From the NCBI GenBank assembly GCA_947652605.1, contig OX393581.1:52227924-52291923 (forward strand): DNA of 64,000 bases, given 5' to 3'. This document shows, in pieces, positions 32,350 to 43,573 of this stretch (the stretch's first letter is position 1; every line of letters starts with the position of its first letter). The position numbers and the translations under genes were made by a program. Source of the DNA: Elmis aenea (lineage: Eukaryota; Arthropoda; Insecta; Coleoptera; Elmidae). Under the pieces are notes generated by a model, which made no database searches, was not told the DNA's origin, and saw only the letters and a list, made by a program, of their open reading frames with translations.

Positions 32350-33190
32350 TTTTTCTCTGATGAAACACACAGAGTATCACAGTTATCCCGTACAGCGTAC
32401 ATGACTTCTAGAAGTGTTGCTTTGGGTCCCTTATTATTTAACAATGCGCTTGTTATTCTGTCATGTCCTGGTGTTTTACCGTTTTTTAATTTCTTTAATC
32501 CTTGTAGTTCCTCTATTGTGATGCCGTCTTCTTGTTGTTCTGTGTTGAGTTTTGTCTTCTCTTTTCTTTCATTTTTTAGTGTACTTAATTTTTTTTTGTT
32601 CGGGTTTAATAATTCTTCATAGTGTTCTTTCCATCTTTCCATTATCTCCTTTTCGTCTGTTATGATAGTATATTTCCTGCTTTATCCTTGATAGTTATTA
32701 ATTGTTCTTAAATTTTTCAGTATTTTATAAAATAGTTTCTGATTTCCCTTACTGTCTGTCTCTAATTTTGCTCCAAATTCTCTCCATGAATTCTGTTTGG
32801 CTTCTGTTATTAGATTTTTGACTATTTTTCTCTGTTCTTTGTATTTTTCGTATTTCTCTGGTGTTCTTTTGGATAGGTAATTCCTCCAGTGTATTTTCTT
32901 TGTTTTTACCTGTTTCTTAATTTCGTCGGTCCACCAGTCTGTTTGTTTCTTGTTATTAATAGATTTGCTTACTCCGCACACTTTTTTGGCAGAATGGTTA
33001 ATAACTTCTTTGAAACTTTTCCATAATTGTTCAGTATTTAATTCATCTGGTTTTATTTTACTTCTGTCTACTTCCTTATTTATAATTTCTTTATATTTTA
33101 ATTTATTATTTCTATTTTGCAGTTTATATGATCTTATCGTTTCATATTCCTTTTTCTTTTGTGTCTGTTTTTGTTTGCTAATGACTTACT
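32350..33190 (-). mobile_element. Non-LTR element, linker and start of reverse transcriptase (broken)
   Basis: The minus strand reads from about 33190 down. It first gives a lysine-rich linker (LNTEQLWKSFKEVINHSAKK, then QTDWWTDEIKKQVKTKKIHW, then WREFGAKLETDSKGNQKLFY). Across a frameshift near 32690 it continues MERWKEHYEELLNPNKKK. It ends with the first polymerase motif LKNGKTPGHDRITSALL. The WWxxEI and NGKxPGxD blocks are hallmarks of the region between endonuclease and polymerase of LINE ORF2. It stops near 32350. The palm with its catalytic residues is absent. Confidence 0.85.
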
Positions 33191-33607
33191 TATTTAAAAT
33201 CACTCAAAATATTTTTCGACATTATTGGAACACTTTTTTGTGTAGAATTGAAATTTGTTAATAAATTGTGCCTATCTTCATTTGGTTTTGTTATTTTAAC
33301 ATCAAATTTCTTATTTTAAATACGGGTCGGAGTTAGCTGTGACAACAATGCAAAGAGATTTTTTTCTCGTTTCATCGATGTATGGATTGTTAGGTTTATC
33401 TTTAAAAATAAGTAAGCTGTTAACAATATTATTGTATTTGTCAAGTTTAATCAAACTGGCCATTGAAAAACAAAACAAAACATCACATAAATAAACTATC
33501 TGTACTTAATTAAACAAAAAAACTTAAATATGTTTTACATTGCATAATAATTTATGATTTTACAGTTACTATTCCCCTTGAATATAAATTATAACATGCG
33601 TTTAAAG
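33191..33607. other. AT-rich noncoding stretch
   Basis: Nothing recognised. Confidence 0.5.
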
Positions 33608-33860
33608 TGTAGCCCGCTCTCCACGGACAATACAAATTTGAGATCTGCGCTTTGTAGCTAATGTTTTCCTAATCATACTTCTTTTTTTTTTGATAAAATT
33701 TCCTTAAAACAGCTAATCATAAAAGGACAGTCAAATACAGTTTAAAAATTAAGATTGGCTAGTTTAAGTACAGTTCATCAAATAAAAAGAAATATGCTTA
33801 GGAACACATTATTATCTACAAAGCTCAGATCTCAAATTTGTATTGCCCATGGAGAGCAGG
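33608..33860. repeat. Hairpin element, about 250 bp
   Basis: The left arm GCTCTCCACGGACAATACAA then ATTTGAGATCTG is complementary to the right arm (CAGATCTCAAATTTGTATTG then CCCATGGAGAGC). The pairing continues inward through CTTTGTAG and CTAATGTTTTCCTAA with more mismatches. Arms are about 80 bp. There is no clear target duplication. It may be a small palindromic MITE or a pair of inverted element fragments. Confidence 0.8.
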
Positions 33861-36800
33861 ACAAAGCTTTGATAAATAAACTAGAACGTCGTTTTTATTT
33901 TTGTATTTCATGATATTCAAAGCAAATCAATCGTATTTCAGCACTTTGGTTGAAAAATGTATGGAAAAACATATTTGTATAGAATATTAAATAAATGTAA
34001 TAAACCCATTGTGTCTACAAATGACGATAGTACTAGCACACCTGCGCGGAGTTGGAAATTTTTGAGGGAAATCGTCGTATACAGCGCCATCGAGGAGTGA
34101 GTTTCCAAACTTGCGAGCTTTCCTTCGTACTATTTACAGGTTATCATAGCAAAGCTCGCTAGCTCTGTATTACAGCAACTACAAAAGCTTGGACGTCTTG
34201 ACATCTGTGTACGAATTGCATACCTATATTCACAGAAGTTCTGAATGATTTTCAAAAATTTCGAAATTGGTAATGATTATAATTCGATTTCTCAAAATGT
34301 GCAAATAACCATATAAATAGACAGAATTAAGACTACATAGGTACACTTAAAAATGGTATTATTGCGTCTAAACGTTCTTAGATTTTAACATTTCTGGCAC
34401 AGCATTTTTGATTTATATTTAGTCAATTTCAATAATTGTTATAGAAAAATTACCTGTGGATTCAGTGAATATGTTATAATAATTGTGCTGAATTTGGCGT
34501 TTGCAGATTTGAAGTATCTAACAATTAACCCACTTTCATAAAAAACCTAAATATATTGCTCAAGTTATTAGATAATATAGATATTTATCCTTATTCGATC
34601 TTTCAATGCTAATTTATTCTTTTAAATAACCTTATCCATTCAAAGTTGATTACCTCTGATTTATATCACCTAAAACTTCTTTAATAGCCTCATTTAAAGA
34701 TACTTGGCAGCGAATAATGGTTATCGATTTTCATTCACAATGTGATTTATATTTTGGAAGAAACATCCCATTTCCGATTAAGATAGAGTAGCTTGGGTTT
34801 CTTTGTGAGATTAGTTAGTTCATGATCCCCATTTTGCGAGCTTATTTATCCAGTTAACCTGGATGTGTTTGTGTAAAGATACAGTTAAATAAAATAATTA
34901 AAACACTTCTAAAGCATCCTCGAAAATTATCGTGCTTAAAAATGTTCCTGAATTTAAATTTTTTAGTAATAGAAAACTCTATTAGGATTGCAAAGTATTT
35001 AGAAAAGTTCAGATGGAATCAAAATTTTATTTAAGTTGCAAATCATAGTTGACAAATCCTTCAAATCTTTCCAAAACGAATGTGAATTAATATCGAAATA
35101 CAAAATCTGCAAGTTTGGATGTTAAACTCTTATCCGATTTCCTTCTGCTACGATTAAAATCTGCTGCAGTTTTCAATTAAAATCAGAGAATGGCATTCAG
35201 TTAAACTAAAACTTTCTACTTAAGGGATTAGGACACTCTTCAATTCATCATAAAAGCAATTGCAGAAGACATGGTAAAATGTTTTGATAAAGTTCTTGCA
35301 AGTTTTAATAAACCGGAGTATGAAAGAAAATTGATTTTTACACAGGGTAAGAAAAGTTGTTTTTTTTATCTACGCTTGTAGCGTTCTGAAATATTAAAAC
35401 TGGTCTATAATAGGCCAACCATTGATTTATTTCTCAGTTCTTAGAACTAAAAACTTAAATTCTAAAGTTCGCCCATTAGTGTCCTTGAGTTTCTGCTAAT
35501 ATGAACATGGCACTATAATTTTCGCACTGTACTCTGCTTTTTGAACACTTAAACGAACTCATGTGACTTTGTTTTCTTCAGTCTTCTGTTCAGGCCATTT
35601 ACATCGAGGTGTTTCTTATAATAAATACAATATGTGTAATTTTATCCGTTTTCATATATCCATTTCTGTATTATGTGCACAAGACATTTGCAATATGTCG
35701 GTTTATTTGTGATGATAAATGGAACACACTCCAGCAGCAACCACTACAAAACGGAATGACTTGAATCGGATCATTTATCATAATACAATACTTACTAAGA
35801 CTGCACCAATTAGATTAACTGAGCGACTGGCGTTTTGATAATATTGCAAGATTTGTGTGTGAAACAATTTATTTTATATATTATGTCTTATGTTCAAGTA
35901 CTCTTTTTGATGACAATTAAGTGTTAATATTAATACTATTCACTGTACAGAGCCAATTGCCTTTAATCATTTTTCTTTACACATTTTTTTTTTGTTTTTA
36001 GCACCAATGATATATTTCATTTGTATTTATTAGTATTAAATAATGAATACTTATTTGGGGCGGATCCATGCCTACGTGTAGGGGTGATACATTTTTAAGC
36101 GTTTAATCTTCTCGAGAAAACAGGTAATGCTTTAATTATTTAATTATTGCCGAATATATGCGTTTTGTAGCTTTTGAAGAAAGTATTCAAGTAGGCCAGG
36201 GAAGAAAAATAGAGAAAGTCTACGAAGTATGACGAAACAAACACATTAACATAGGTAAGAGGAGCTAAATTGAAAGAAATAACATAACTAACAGAAAATA
36301 AAGAATTCAAAGATAACGTTAATTATTCGTGTGTTAATTTTTCTGTTATGTTGTTTAAACAAAAAACTTTGTAATGAAATTAATTTACTTAATTGATCAA
36401 GAGCCGTACATACACCCATTATTTTTAAATACATTTATTACTAGCTAAAATGTTCTACTAATAGCCAATTTACATGTCTTTGGAACGTTAAAGTAACATT
36501 TTTCTGGTATTCTATGTTAAATCATAAATTTCCCAAGAGTAATCGATTTTAAATATAAATTTGAAATAAAATACTCTTGAAATCTGAGGGCGACGAAACC
36601 ATGTCTAAAAAGCTAGTGCGTTTTCTAAATGCTGTTAAAATTTGTAAAAATTACTAGGAAAACAAAAAATATATATCACTAAATGTTGATAAGCATTCTT
36701 TCAATAGTTGTTATTTTTTGCCAACCATACTCTACTAAGCATTTCTGATTTCCCTCATCCAAAAAGCAGTGGTTATGACAATATGAGTATTTAAAATATT

Positions 36801-37241
36801 GAAAAAGTAGAATGTTTTCATTTTACAGTGTTTAAAAAATCTACAAAAATATTTTTGTACCATCAAGTACTACTTAGTTATTAACGATTTAAAATAAATG
36901 TGCATTTTGATTTTTCTTTATTACCTAGTGTGCAATGGAACTTTTAAAACATTAAAGCATCACTGAATAGGTCTCAGAAAGGGGAACAATTTGTCTAATT
37001 TAAACTTCTTTGTAGCTCTTAACGTTTACGGGATCCATTTCACTATCCCTAATAATAAGCGGGATAAATTAAATTTTGACAATTCGGTACAATAACACCA
37101 TAAAGCATATTTTTAAAACTGTTACATTGGCGAAAATAATTAATCAAACCCGTTTTCAAAATGATATTTCTCATAACGACTGAGTTTGTTCGTGCGCATG
37201 TATGTAAACACCAAAAACGGTTGATTTTTTGGGATAACCAG
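33861..37241. other. Noncoding stretch
   Basis: Long AT-rich region with no gene recognised. A CpG-richer patch at 34040-34170 (CACCTGCGCGGAGTTGG ... CAGCGCCATCGAGG) resembles old mobile-element sequence. No frame gives a known product. From 36580 to 37240 the sequence is the upstream region of the SIAH-like gene, with no clear TATA box. Confidence 0.5.
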
Positions 37242-37449
37242 TCATTTCAACACAAGTGCTCGTAAAGTTAGGTTAATTAATTAAAGGTAAGAGTGTTATT
37301 TTCAACACAAATTTTAGCTTAACGCAATCATTTTTAGTGGAGGTGATACTACAACACCTGAAATACAAGTTTCCGATTGTTGGATCATAGAGGCCAAGTT
37401 CTGCAATATTTTTAGTGCAAAATTTGATACGCAAGAAGATTTCTCGAAA
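37242..37449 (+). promoter_or_regulatory. 5' leader of the SIAH-like gene, possible 51-bp leader intron
   Basis: TCATTTCAACACAAGTGC at 37242 is initiator-like. An exact donor AAAG|GTAAGAG at 37287 and an acceptor-like CATTTTTAG about 50 bases on (ending near 37337) would define a very short intron within the size range of small insect introns. The start codon at 37450 has a good insect context (GAAAATGGCA). All of this is inferred from sequence signals. Confidence 0.35.
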
Positions 37450-38778
37450 ATGGCAACTGATAATATCACAGCTACATCTGCCACGACTTTGGATGACTTG
37501 AAATGCGGTTTATGCAATTGTTACCTATCTTGTCCTCCGATATACGTACAATCGGACAGCACTAACATCTGCGCTCGTTGCAAAAAATCCCTTCACAGTA
37601 ACGGAATTTATAGGAACACAGTGCTGGAAGCTGTTTTAAAAAATTACCAGTTTCCTTGCCGATTCAAATCGCAGGGCTGCGAAACCCATGTGCCTTTTGA
37701 ACAAGCTATTAAACACGAAGAAACTTGCTCCTTCAAACAGCTTCAATGTCCTTTATTTTTATCAATAACAAATAAATGTTTTTGGTATGGTACGTTAGCT
37801 GATTTACCAAAACATTATGCGAAGAGGCATCCAAATGCATTGCTGCAAAGTGCCAATTTCACACTTAATGATGACAAAAACTTACGGGAGGGTGTACTGT
37901 ACGTACAGAACGACACGGTATTTTTTATTGAAGTCGAATACAACCATTTTAGTCACGAGTTATACTACTTAATAATGTATTTTCCGAATAACTCCGAAGC
38001 TAAACCAATGTATCAGCTAAAACTAGTGGCGGATAACAATTTTAAACTAACGTTGCCGAAGTACTCCTGCCAATTATACCACAAAGACACGATTATATTA
38101 AGAAAAGGAGAAAAGTTATGTTTAAGTTCTTTTTTAAGGACGCTTGTCCACCCGAAAAACGTCAAGCTTGGCTTCAAATTCATTATAGAACCGACAACAC
38201 CCGCCAAAAATTTAGACTCCAAACCGATGTTACTTGAATCTATGAGTTGTTTTAAATGTCGTGCCTACATATTACCACCAGTGTACGAGTTTGAAGACTC
38301 AAAATACTGTCGTATGTGTAGGCCTCCGACAGCCACCGAAATTACGGATTTAGTCTTGAAATCGCTACACTCAATGATTTGTCCGTGTCGTTGGAATGAA
38401 TGTAGTTTTGTCGGGGATGTGACGAACATACAACAACACGAAAGATATTGCGAAAAACGTATTTACACATGTAAGGAGTGTTCTCTTATTTTCAAACTAC
38501 CCGGTTTAAAACAGCATTATGAAAAATTTCACAGATACAATCATGTAACACTTCCGCATTCTTATAGTGTTTACGACAACATGACCATATTGGTTGTGAT
38601 TGACAGTGAAATTGTAAGGATGCATGGGAAGCCAGTCTGGGGTAAAGAAGCTGTTGTAGGTTTCGAATGGTCTTGTGTTGACCCGGAAGATATGAAATGT
38701 GAGATTTATATGCAAACTGGCCATTGCAAAACGCAAACAATTGATCCTGACTCTATTAAAACCAGTATGTACCTGTAA
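37450..38778 (+). CDS. SIAH/SINA-like zinc-finger protein with duplicated RING-like and SIAH modules, 442 aa
   Basis: Intact single-exon gene. SIAH (Seven in absentia) proteins are RING E3 ubiquitin ligases that bind substrates through a C-terminal beta-sandwich. Module 1: RING-like C19-x2-C22 and C41-x2-C44, then a canonical SIAH zinc finger C70-x6-C77-x11-H89-x3-C93-x6-C100-x9-C110-x11-H122-x3-H126, then a SINA/TRAF-like beta-rich region (about 131-247). Module 2: C267-x2-C270 and C287-x2-C290, then C311-x6-C318-x11-H330-x3-C334-x6-C341-x2-C344-x11-H356-x4-H361, then only about 80 residues of the beta region. The central C-x-H zinc ligands of a cross-brace RING are missing in both RING-like parts, so ligase activity is doubtful. 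Usual SIAH proteins are about 280-320 aa with one module. Lack of introns is normal for sina but would also fit a retrocopy. Fairly even codon use and no breaks suggest a functional gene. Confidence 0.9.
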   Translation: MATDNITATSATTLDDLKCGLCNCYLSCPPIYVQSDSTNICARCKKSLHSNGIYRNTVLEAVLKNYQFPCRFKSQGCETHVPFEQAIKHEETCSFKQLQCPLFLSITNKCFWYGTLADLPKHYAKRHPNALLQSANFTLNDDKNLREGVLYVQNDTVFFIEVEYNHFSHELYYLIMYFPNNSEAKPMYQLKLVADNNFKLTLPKYSCQLYHKDTIILRKGEKLCLSSFLRTLVHPKNVKLGFKFIIEPTTPAKNLDSKPMLLESMSCFKCRAYILPPVYEFEDSKYCRMCRPPTATEITDLVLKSLHSMICPCRWNECSFVGDVTNIQQHERYCEKRIYTCKECSLIFKLPGLKQHYEKFHRYNHVTLPHSYSVYDNMTILVVIDSEIVRMHGKPVWGKEAVVGFEWSCVDPEDMKCEIYMQTGHCKTQTIDPDSIKTSMYL

Positions 38779-38900
38779 AAATTCCCGCTGAGTTAAAGCA
38801 TAACATTCGTGATACCACGATTTTTTTTGTCGGAAATTTTATTTTTTATTTACAATATAAGTGTTTATTAGATTAGGGATATATTTTAGTTCGACTATAG
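38779..38900 (+). terminator. Probable 3' untranslated region of the SIAH-like gene
   Basis: The stop is TAA at 38776-38778. No canonical AATAAA follows closely. AATATAA near 38854-38862 is a variant poly(A) signal, followed by GTGTTTATTAG. The true 3' end is unknown. Confidence 0.3.
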
Positions 38901-39409
38901 ATTGCTTGAAGAGGATCTTAAAAGTGTACTTTTGTTAAAATTAATTTGTTATAATATTATGTATACCAGTGTTTATTACAATGCAGAAGTGGATATATTT
39001 TGTTTTTAATTTTGTAGTAGTAATCGATTTAAATGTTTTTTTGTACGGATATTTTTGGTAATATCATTAAGATAGCTAAGAAAATTGTTATGTATTCATT
39101 ATGTAATGTTTCATTTTTATTACCGTACAGGGATATGACAGACTACTAGAATTTAAGGGTTATTTAATTGTTTAAACGATTTTTTTGTTAGAATAAGCAA
39201 GATTTTGTTGGGTTTTAAAACATAAACAAATTTATTTAGATTTCTAAGAAAGGTTTTTTTTATTTTCCCTTAAATGCTTTCCAATGTATTTTCAACTGTT
39301 AACCTTAGTTTAATTTAATCAAGACTGTATTGACAAAAAATATACTACTACACATAATCAGCCATCTTTTTATTTAGCAGATTTTTGGAAAATTTAAATT
39401 TGATATCAA
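38901..39409. other. AT-rich noncoding stretch
   Basis: Nothing recognised. Confidence 0.5.
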
Positions 39410-39645
39410 TTTCAGAAAAATAGAACCACCCGTTTAAGCGTTTCTTACATAAGCATATGCAGATTTGTATATATTCATCAAATTACTTCATTCCTACGAA
39501 TTTAGATAAAATCAAAACGATGTTTAATAAAATTTTGAAATTTATAGAGCACGTTTAGCTAATGTATCTCAAAATGTGGTAAACATTTCAGAAAATAGAA
39601 CGACCCGTTTAAGCGTTTCTTACATAATTATTTGCAGATTTGTTA
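39410..39645. repeat. Direct repeat pair, offset about 178 bp
   Basis: TTTCAGAAAAATAGAACCAC then CCGTTTAAGCGTTTCTTACATAA at about 39410-39453, and TTTCAGAAAATAGAACGAC then the same continuation at about 39588-39630, both followed by ATTTGCAGATTTGT-like sequence. A weaker relative is at 61990-62030 (AGAATAGAACGACCTTGTAAG). Type unknown. Confidence 0.8.
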
Positions 39646-40523
39646 AATAGCTAACAAAAACTTTTGGAGCATCCAATAACAAGATATTTTTTAAATTAAC
39701 AAAAAAAAAACAGAATTATTCCGCCGTAATGATATGCAAATTCAAGAATAAAAACTTTTACTCAGAAACGGTAAAGTTTTGTGTTTTAGTATTTTAATTA
39801 AGTTTATCTTCAAAATATGCAAGTTCAAATAACTTCCGCAGCAGATGTGGCCGGCTTGGTCATGAAACGGCGACCTATTTGTTACCACGTTAATAATTTG
39901 TGAAATTAATTTTCGCCTGTAGATGCATACCATAACAGCGCTCGAGAAAAACTGTTTAGGGGATAAATGATCCGATTCTTAATTTTGCTCTTCATAAATT
40001 TTGAAGTGTAATTTAGCAAGTATACTGAAAGATATGTTTTACCAATCAATATATAGGGTTCTAGTGTTCTAGTATTATTTAAATATTTCCTATTACGACA
40101 AATTTATTTAATTAAGCTTAAGCAATTTTTTTTAAATAGTTTGTAATAAAATAACACGCATCAATCATGTCTCAATTATTATCATATGTTTTACAATATA
40201 ATTAATGATATAGAAGAGATTTTTCAAAAAAATAAATTTAGTTTTTCTGTTATAAATTTATAATCAATAGCAAAGTTTAATTTCACCCAATTTTGAAGGT
40301 AACAATCTAATCGTCTATTTTTAACCTGTTTATTTAGTGTCTATTTGCATGTTAAAACAAGGTCATTTTGTAAAAACAAGACTCATCCCTTTAGCGAAGG
40401 TTAGAAATAACAAATTGATTTGGTGAGGATATTACTCACCCTAATTCCATGTTTTAAATAAAATCCATAATAAATTGGTACACTTGCAAATAAAAGAAAA
40501 ACTGCTAACGTATTAGCACAATA
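39646..40523. other. AT-rich noncoding stretch
   Basis: Nothing recognised. Confidence 0.5.
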
Positions 40524-40753
40524 CAGGGCGTCCTAGAGGCAAGAGGGGGCCTGCGAAAGTTAAAATTTGGGAGTCCTGGTGAATGAAAAAATCTGTTTTT
40601 TATGATGAGAACGTAGCCACTTTTTTGCGGGCCTGCGCACGAGCGATGTAATACAACATATTAAACAAAAAAAAAATACAAAAATTTGGAGGCCCCTCAG
40701 ACTGGGGGGCCGGGGATGCAGCCCCTAAAGACCCCCTCTTCTTGTAGGTCCTG
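40524..40753. mobile_element. Probable hAT-type MITE, 230 bp
   Basis: The left end is CAGGGCGTCCTAGAGGCAAG then AGGGGG. The right-end reverse complement is CAGGACCTACAAGAAGAGG then GGG. Flanking 8-mers are AGCACAAT (40515-40522) and AGCACAAA (40754-40761), 7 of 8 the same. GC-rich ends with GGGGGCC blocks are typical of TTF/ZMYM-type hAT derivatives. There is no coding sequence inside. Confidence 0.55.
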
Positions 40754-40761
40754 AGCACAAA

Positions 40762-42014
40762 GTATATATATTACGTCTACCAACAAAAACAATAGTTTTA
40801 AGTGTATAACTCCATTAGTTGTAAAAATAAAAATATAACTTCTACAGTACAGAAAAGAAACAAAATTGTTTTTTTTGTTCTTCAGGTATACGATAAGATA
40901 AATTTTTACACATTTATTGTCTAATAAACAAAACTAGTAATGCCTTTAATAATGACGTAGAGTCGTAAAAATAAACAAATCATGTCTTATAAATACTATT
41001 TAAAAATAAAAATCTCCTTAAAATGAACATCCTTCACAACTTTATTTATCCTTTATCTAACATTATTTAATAGATTTATCATTTGCTAAACAAATTCTAC
41101 AACTAAAACCATTTATATCAAGTATAGTTTCGCTGGCTATAAAAATAAATCGGTACTTCAAACGCTGTGTGCTAGTTCAAAATTTAAAAACAATTCAATA
41201 AATTGGACATTTTAAAGAACTTTTTTCTCTTTTAACTGATGTATGGTTTGCTAGTTTTAAGTCTGTAGAAAACCCTCATTTTTTTGTACATAAACTATTA
41301 CCCTTTTTTCTTTGGATCAAAATATGCAGATTTACCAATTACAACGAGTCATATCGTTAAAACTGCATTAACAAATTAATGCTATTAAAACCGGACTACG
41401 CTGCGAAACCCATAAACTAAGTGATCCGATTTTAACAACGAAATCTAGCGAAGCGAAAATTATAGTCGAAAATAAACGACGGGAACACATGCTGACATAA
41501 AACTGTATCCGATAAACGTACATAATGGCTTATGCCACCATGGAAACCCGTTTCACTAAGTTGATTTCATACTTCCACACAATGCACAGCGCAAACAAAG
41601 CTACCCACATTTTCAAACTGTAATTATAAACATAAACGAATTCGTTTAAGTTATTCATTTGTCATTTAGTAAACAGACTACGTTAAAAACAGTTTGGACA
41701 ATAGCTCGAACAATTAATTTAAACGTTCCGTTTTTTATCAAGCCCCCAATAACAGATTATCAATATGAACAATATACGTGTGAACATTTTGCAACCTTTG
41801 CTATAAAAAACTAATAGAAATTTAATGGTTTTCCATTAAACATTCGTCAATAATTAATTAACATTTTTATAGAGCAATTATTTGAGTATACACTCACAGT
41901 CGTAAATCTATCAGCAACAGGAAGATGTAATTCTGGACGAAAATAAAAATAACATTATATATGCAATAAAATTTTAAAAGAATTAAAATTGGAAGATCGA
42001 CATCGAAAGGATTT
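40762..42014. other. AT-rich noncoding stretch
   Basis: Nothing recognised. Confidence 0.5.
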
Positions 42015-42690
42015 AATCATCGAAAGGACTAAAACAAGGATGTTGCTTGTCCCCGACACTATTTAAAATATACATTGAACACTCCCTGAAAACATGGGAG
42101 AAAAAACTCAAGGGATGGGGATAAATATAGGAGAAAGCAATATATACACTCTCCAATTTGCGGACGACCAGGTGCTTATAGCTTATAGCCCAAGATAAAG
42201 ATGACCTCCAATACATGACAACGAAAATTAAAGAGGAATACGAAACAGCGGGGCTTTCAATGAATATGGAGAAAAAAACTAAATACTTTTGTATTGGGGG
42301 AGAATGCGGTGACATAGAATTAGAAAGAGGAGAGAAAATATCTAAATACAATGGCTACCAATACCTGGGTGTAGAAATTCAAGATGATGGAAAGGACGAA
42401 AAGGAAATTCGACAACGAATAGGACAAGGAAGAAGAGGCATCAAAAGGCTAAATGGAATATGGTGGAGTAAAGAAATAGCAAAGAAGAGAAAATACAACA
42501 TATACAACGGTTATTAAAAGTCTAGTATTGTATGGAGCAGAAGCATAGAGGTGGACAGAAGCAGATAAAAGAAGGCTGGAATCTCTGGAGATGGATGCCG
42601 TAAGAAGATCGTGTAGAATGTCTAGACTATATAGAGTACCGAATACAACAATTAAAGAATTAATCGGAAAATCGGATTAATCAAAAACTA
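42015..42690 (+). mobile_element. Non-LTR reverse transcriptase, palm and thumb fragment (broken)
   Basis: The plus strand starts RLKQGCCLSPTLFKIYIEHS. Motif C is LQFADDQVLIA (about 42147-42180) with the FADD pair intact. After a frameshift (a duplicated GCTTATA near 42175-42190) come DLQYMTTKIKEEYETAGLSM, YNGYQYLGVEIQDDGKDEKE and a part ending LYGAEAWRWTEADKRRLESL then EMDAVRRSCRMSRL. It is a decayed polymerase of an RTE-like or related LINE, truncated at both ends. It is one of the better preserved RT pieces here. Confidence 0.88.
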
Positions 42691-43573
42691 TAACATTACT
42701 CACCAATCAGTTCTGTAAGATTTTTGCCTGGATGGACTTCCAACAGTAAACCCTGAAAAACAAAAGATCATTAAAAGCACATAAAAACGACTGTGTAGGT
42801 ACTTATTACCAATCAAAAGTAATTCATTCTAAAAAGTTTTAAAACAAACTAAACCCACAATAAGACTGCTCATTAATTAGGAATTTTATCAGCAGTGATT
42901 TTGTTAAATTAGAATACTATTACGGATCATTTTAATGCAAAAATATGTCCTTAATTTAATTAATTTTACATAAAATCCGTTTAACTGTCGACGTTAACAC
43001 TAATATATCACTAAAACAACTGCTACTTTTACCACTCAATTTAAAACAGTTAATAAACTTATTGTACCGTTTTATCAAATGAATGATAAGAGTTTTTTAC
43101 GAGCAATTTTATGACAGAGACAAATATGCAATATTAAAATAATCGCACTTAAAAGTATGGCAATTTTGATACTCATATGGTGCGGTAGTGCATAACTTAA
43201 TAAGTGCAATTTAAAAAACAAATGTCGGTTATTATATTATACCTACGTTGAATGAACACCAAAACAATAACTAATAGAAAAAAGCATAGCACGCAGAAGT
43301 CAAGTGCATTTAGTCTTGATAGTTTTAAAAAAGGTGTATGACAGCATTCCCTGTCTGTAAATTATATTTCATGTTTTCAGTGTTCCATAATATAATTTTT
43401 TTAACACCTACTGGTGTTGTAGATTACAATTAATCGTATAAGATTAACGAGCAATTTTTTCCTAATAGTATCTTAAGCTAAAGTGTTTACTGAGTTTACC
43501 CATTGGTCTTCTCAGGTTGTTTTGGTTTGGTAAACATACGCAAAACGCACTACGCTCTACTGAACTAATTTCA
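42691..43573. other. AT-rich noncoding stretch
   Basis: Nothing recognised. Confidence 0.5.

Noticed and set aside
38013..38740. Minus-strand frames opposite the SIAH-like gene
   Set aside because: Shadows of the plus-strand gene, whose cysteine and histidine spacing fixes the correct frame.
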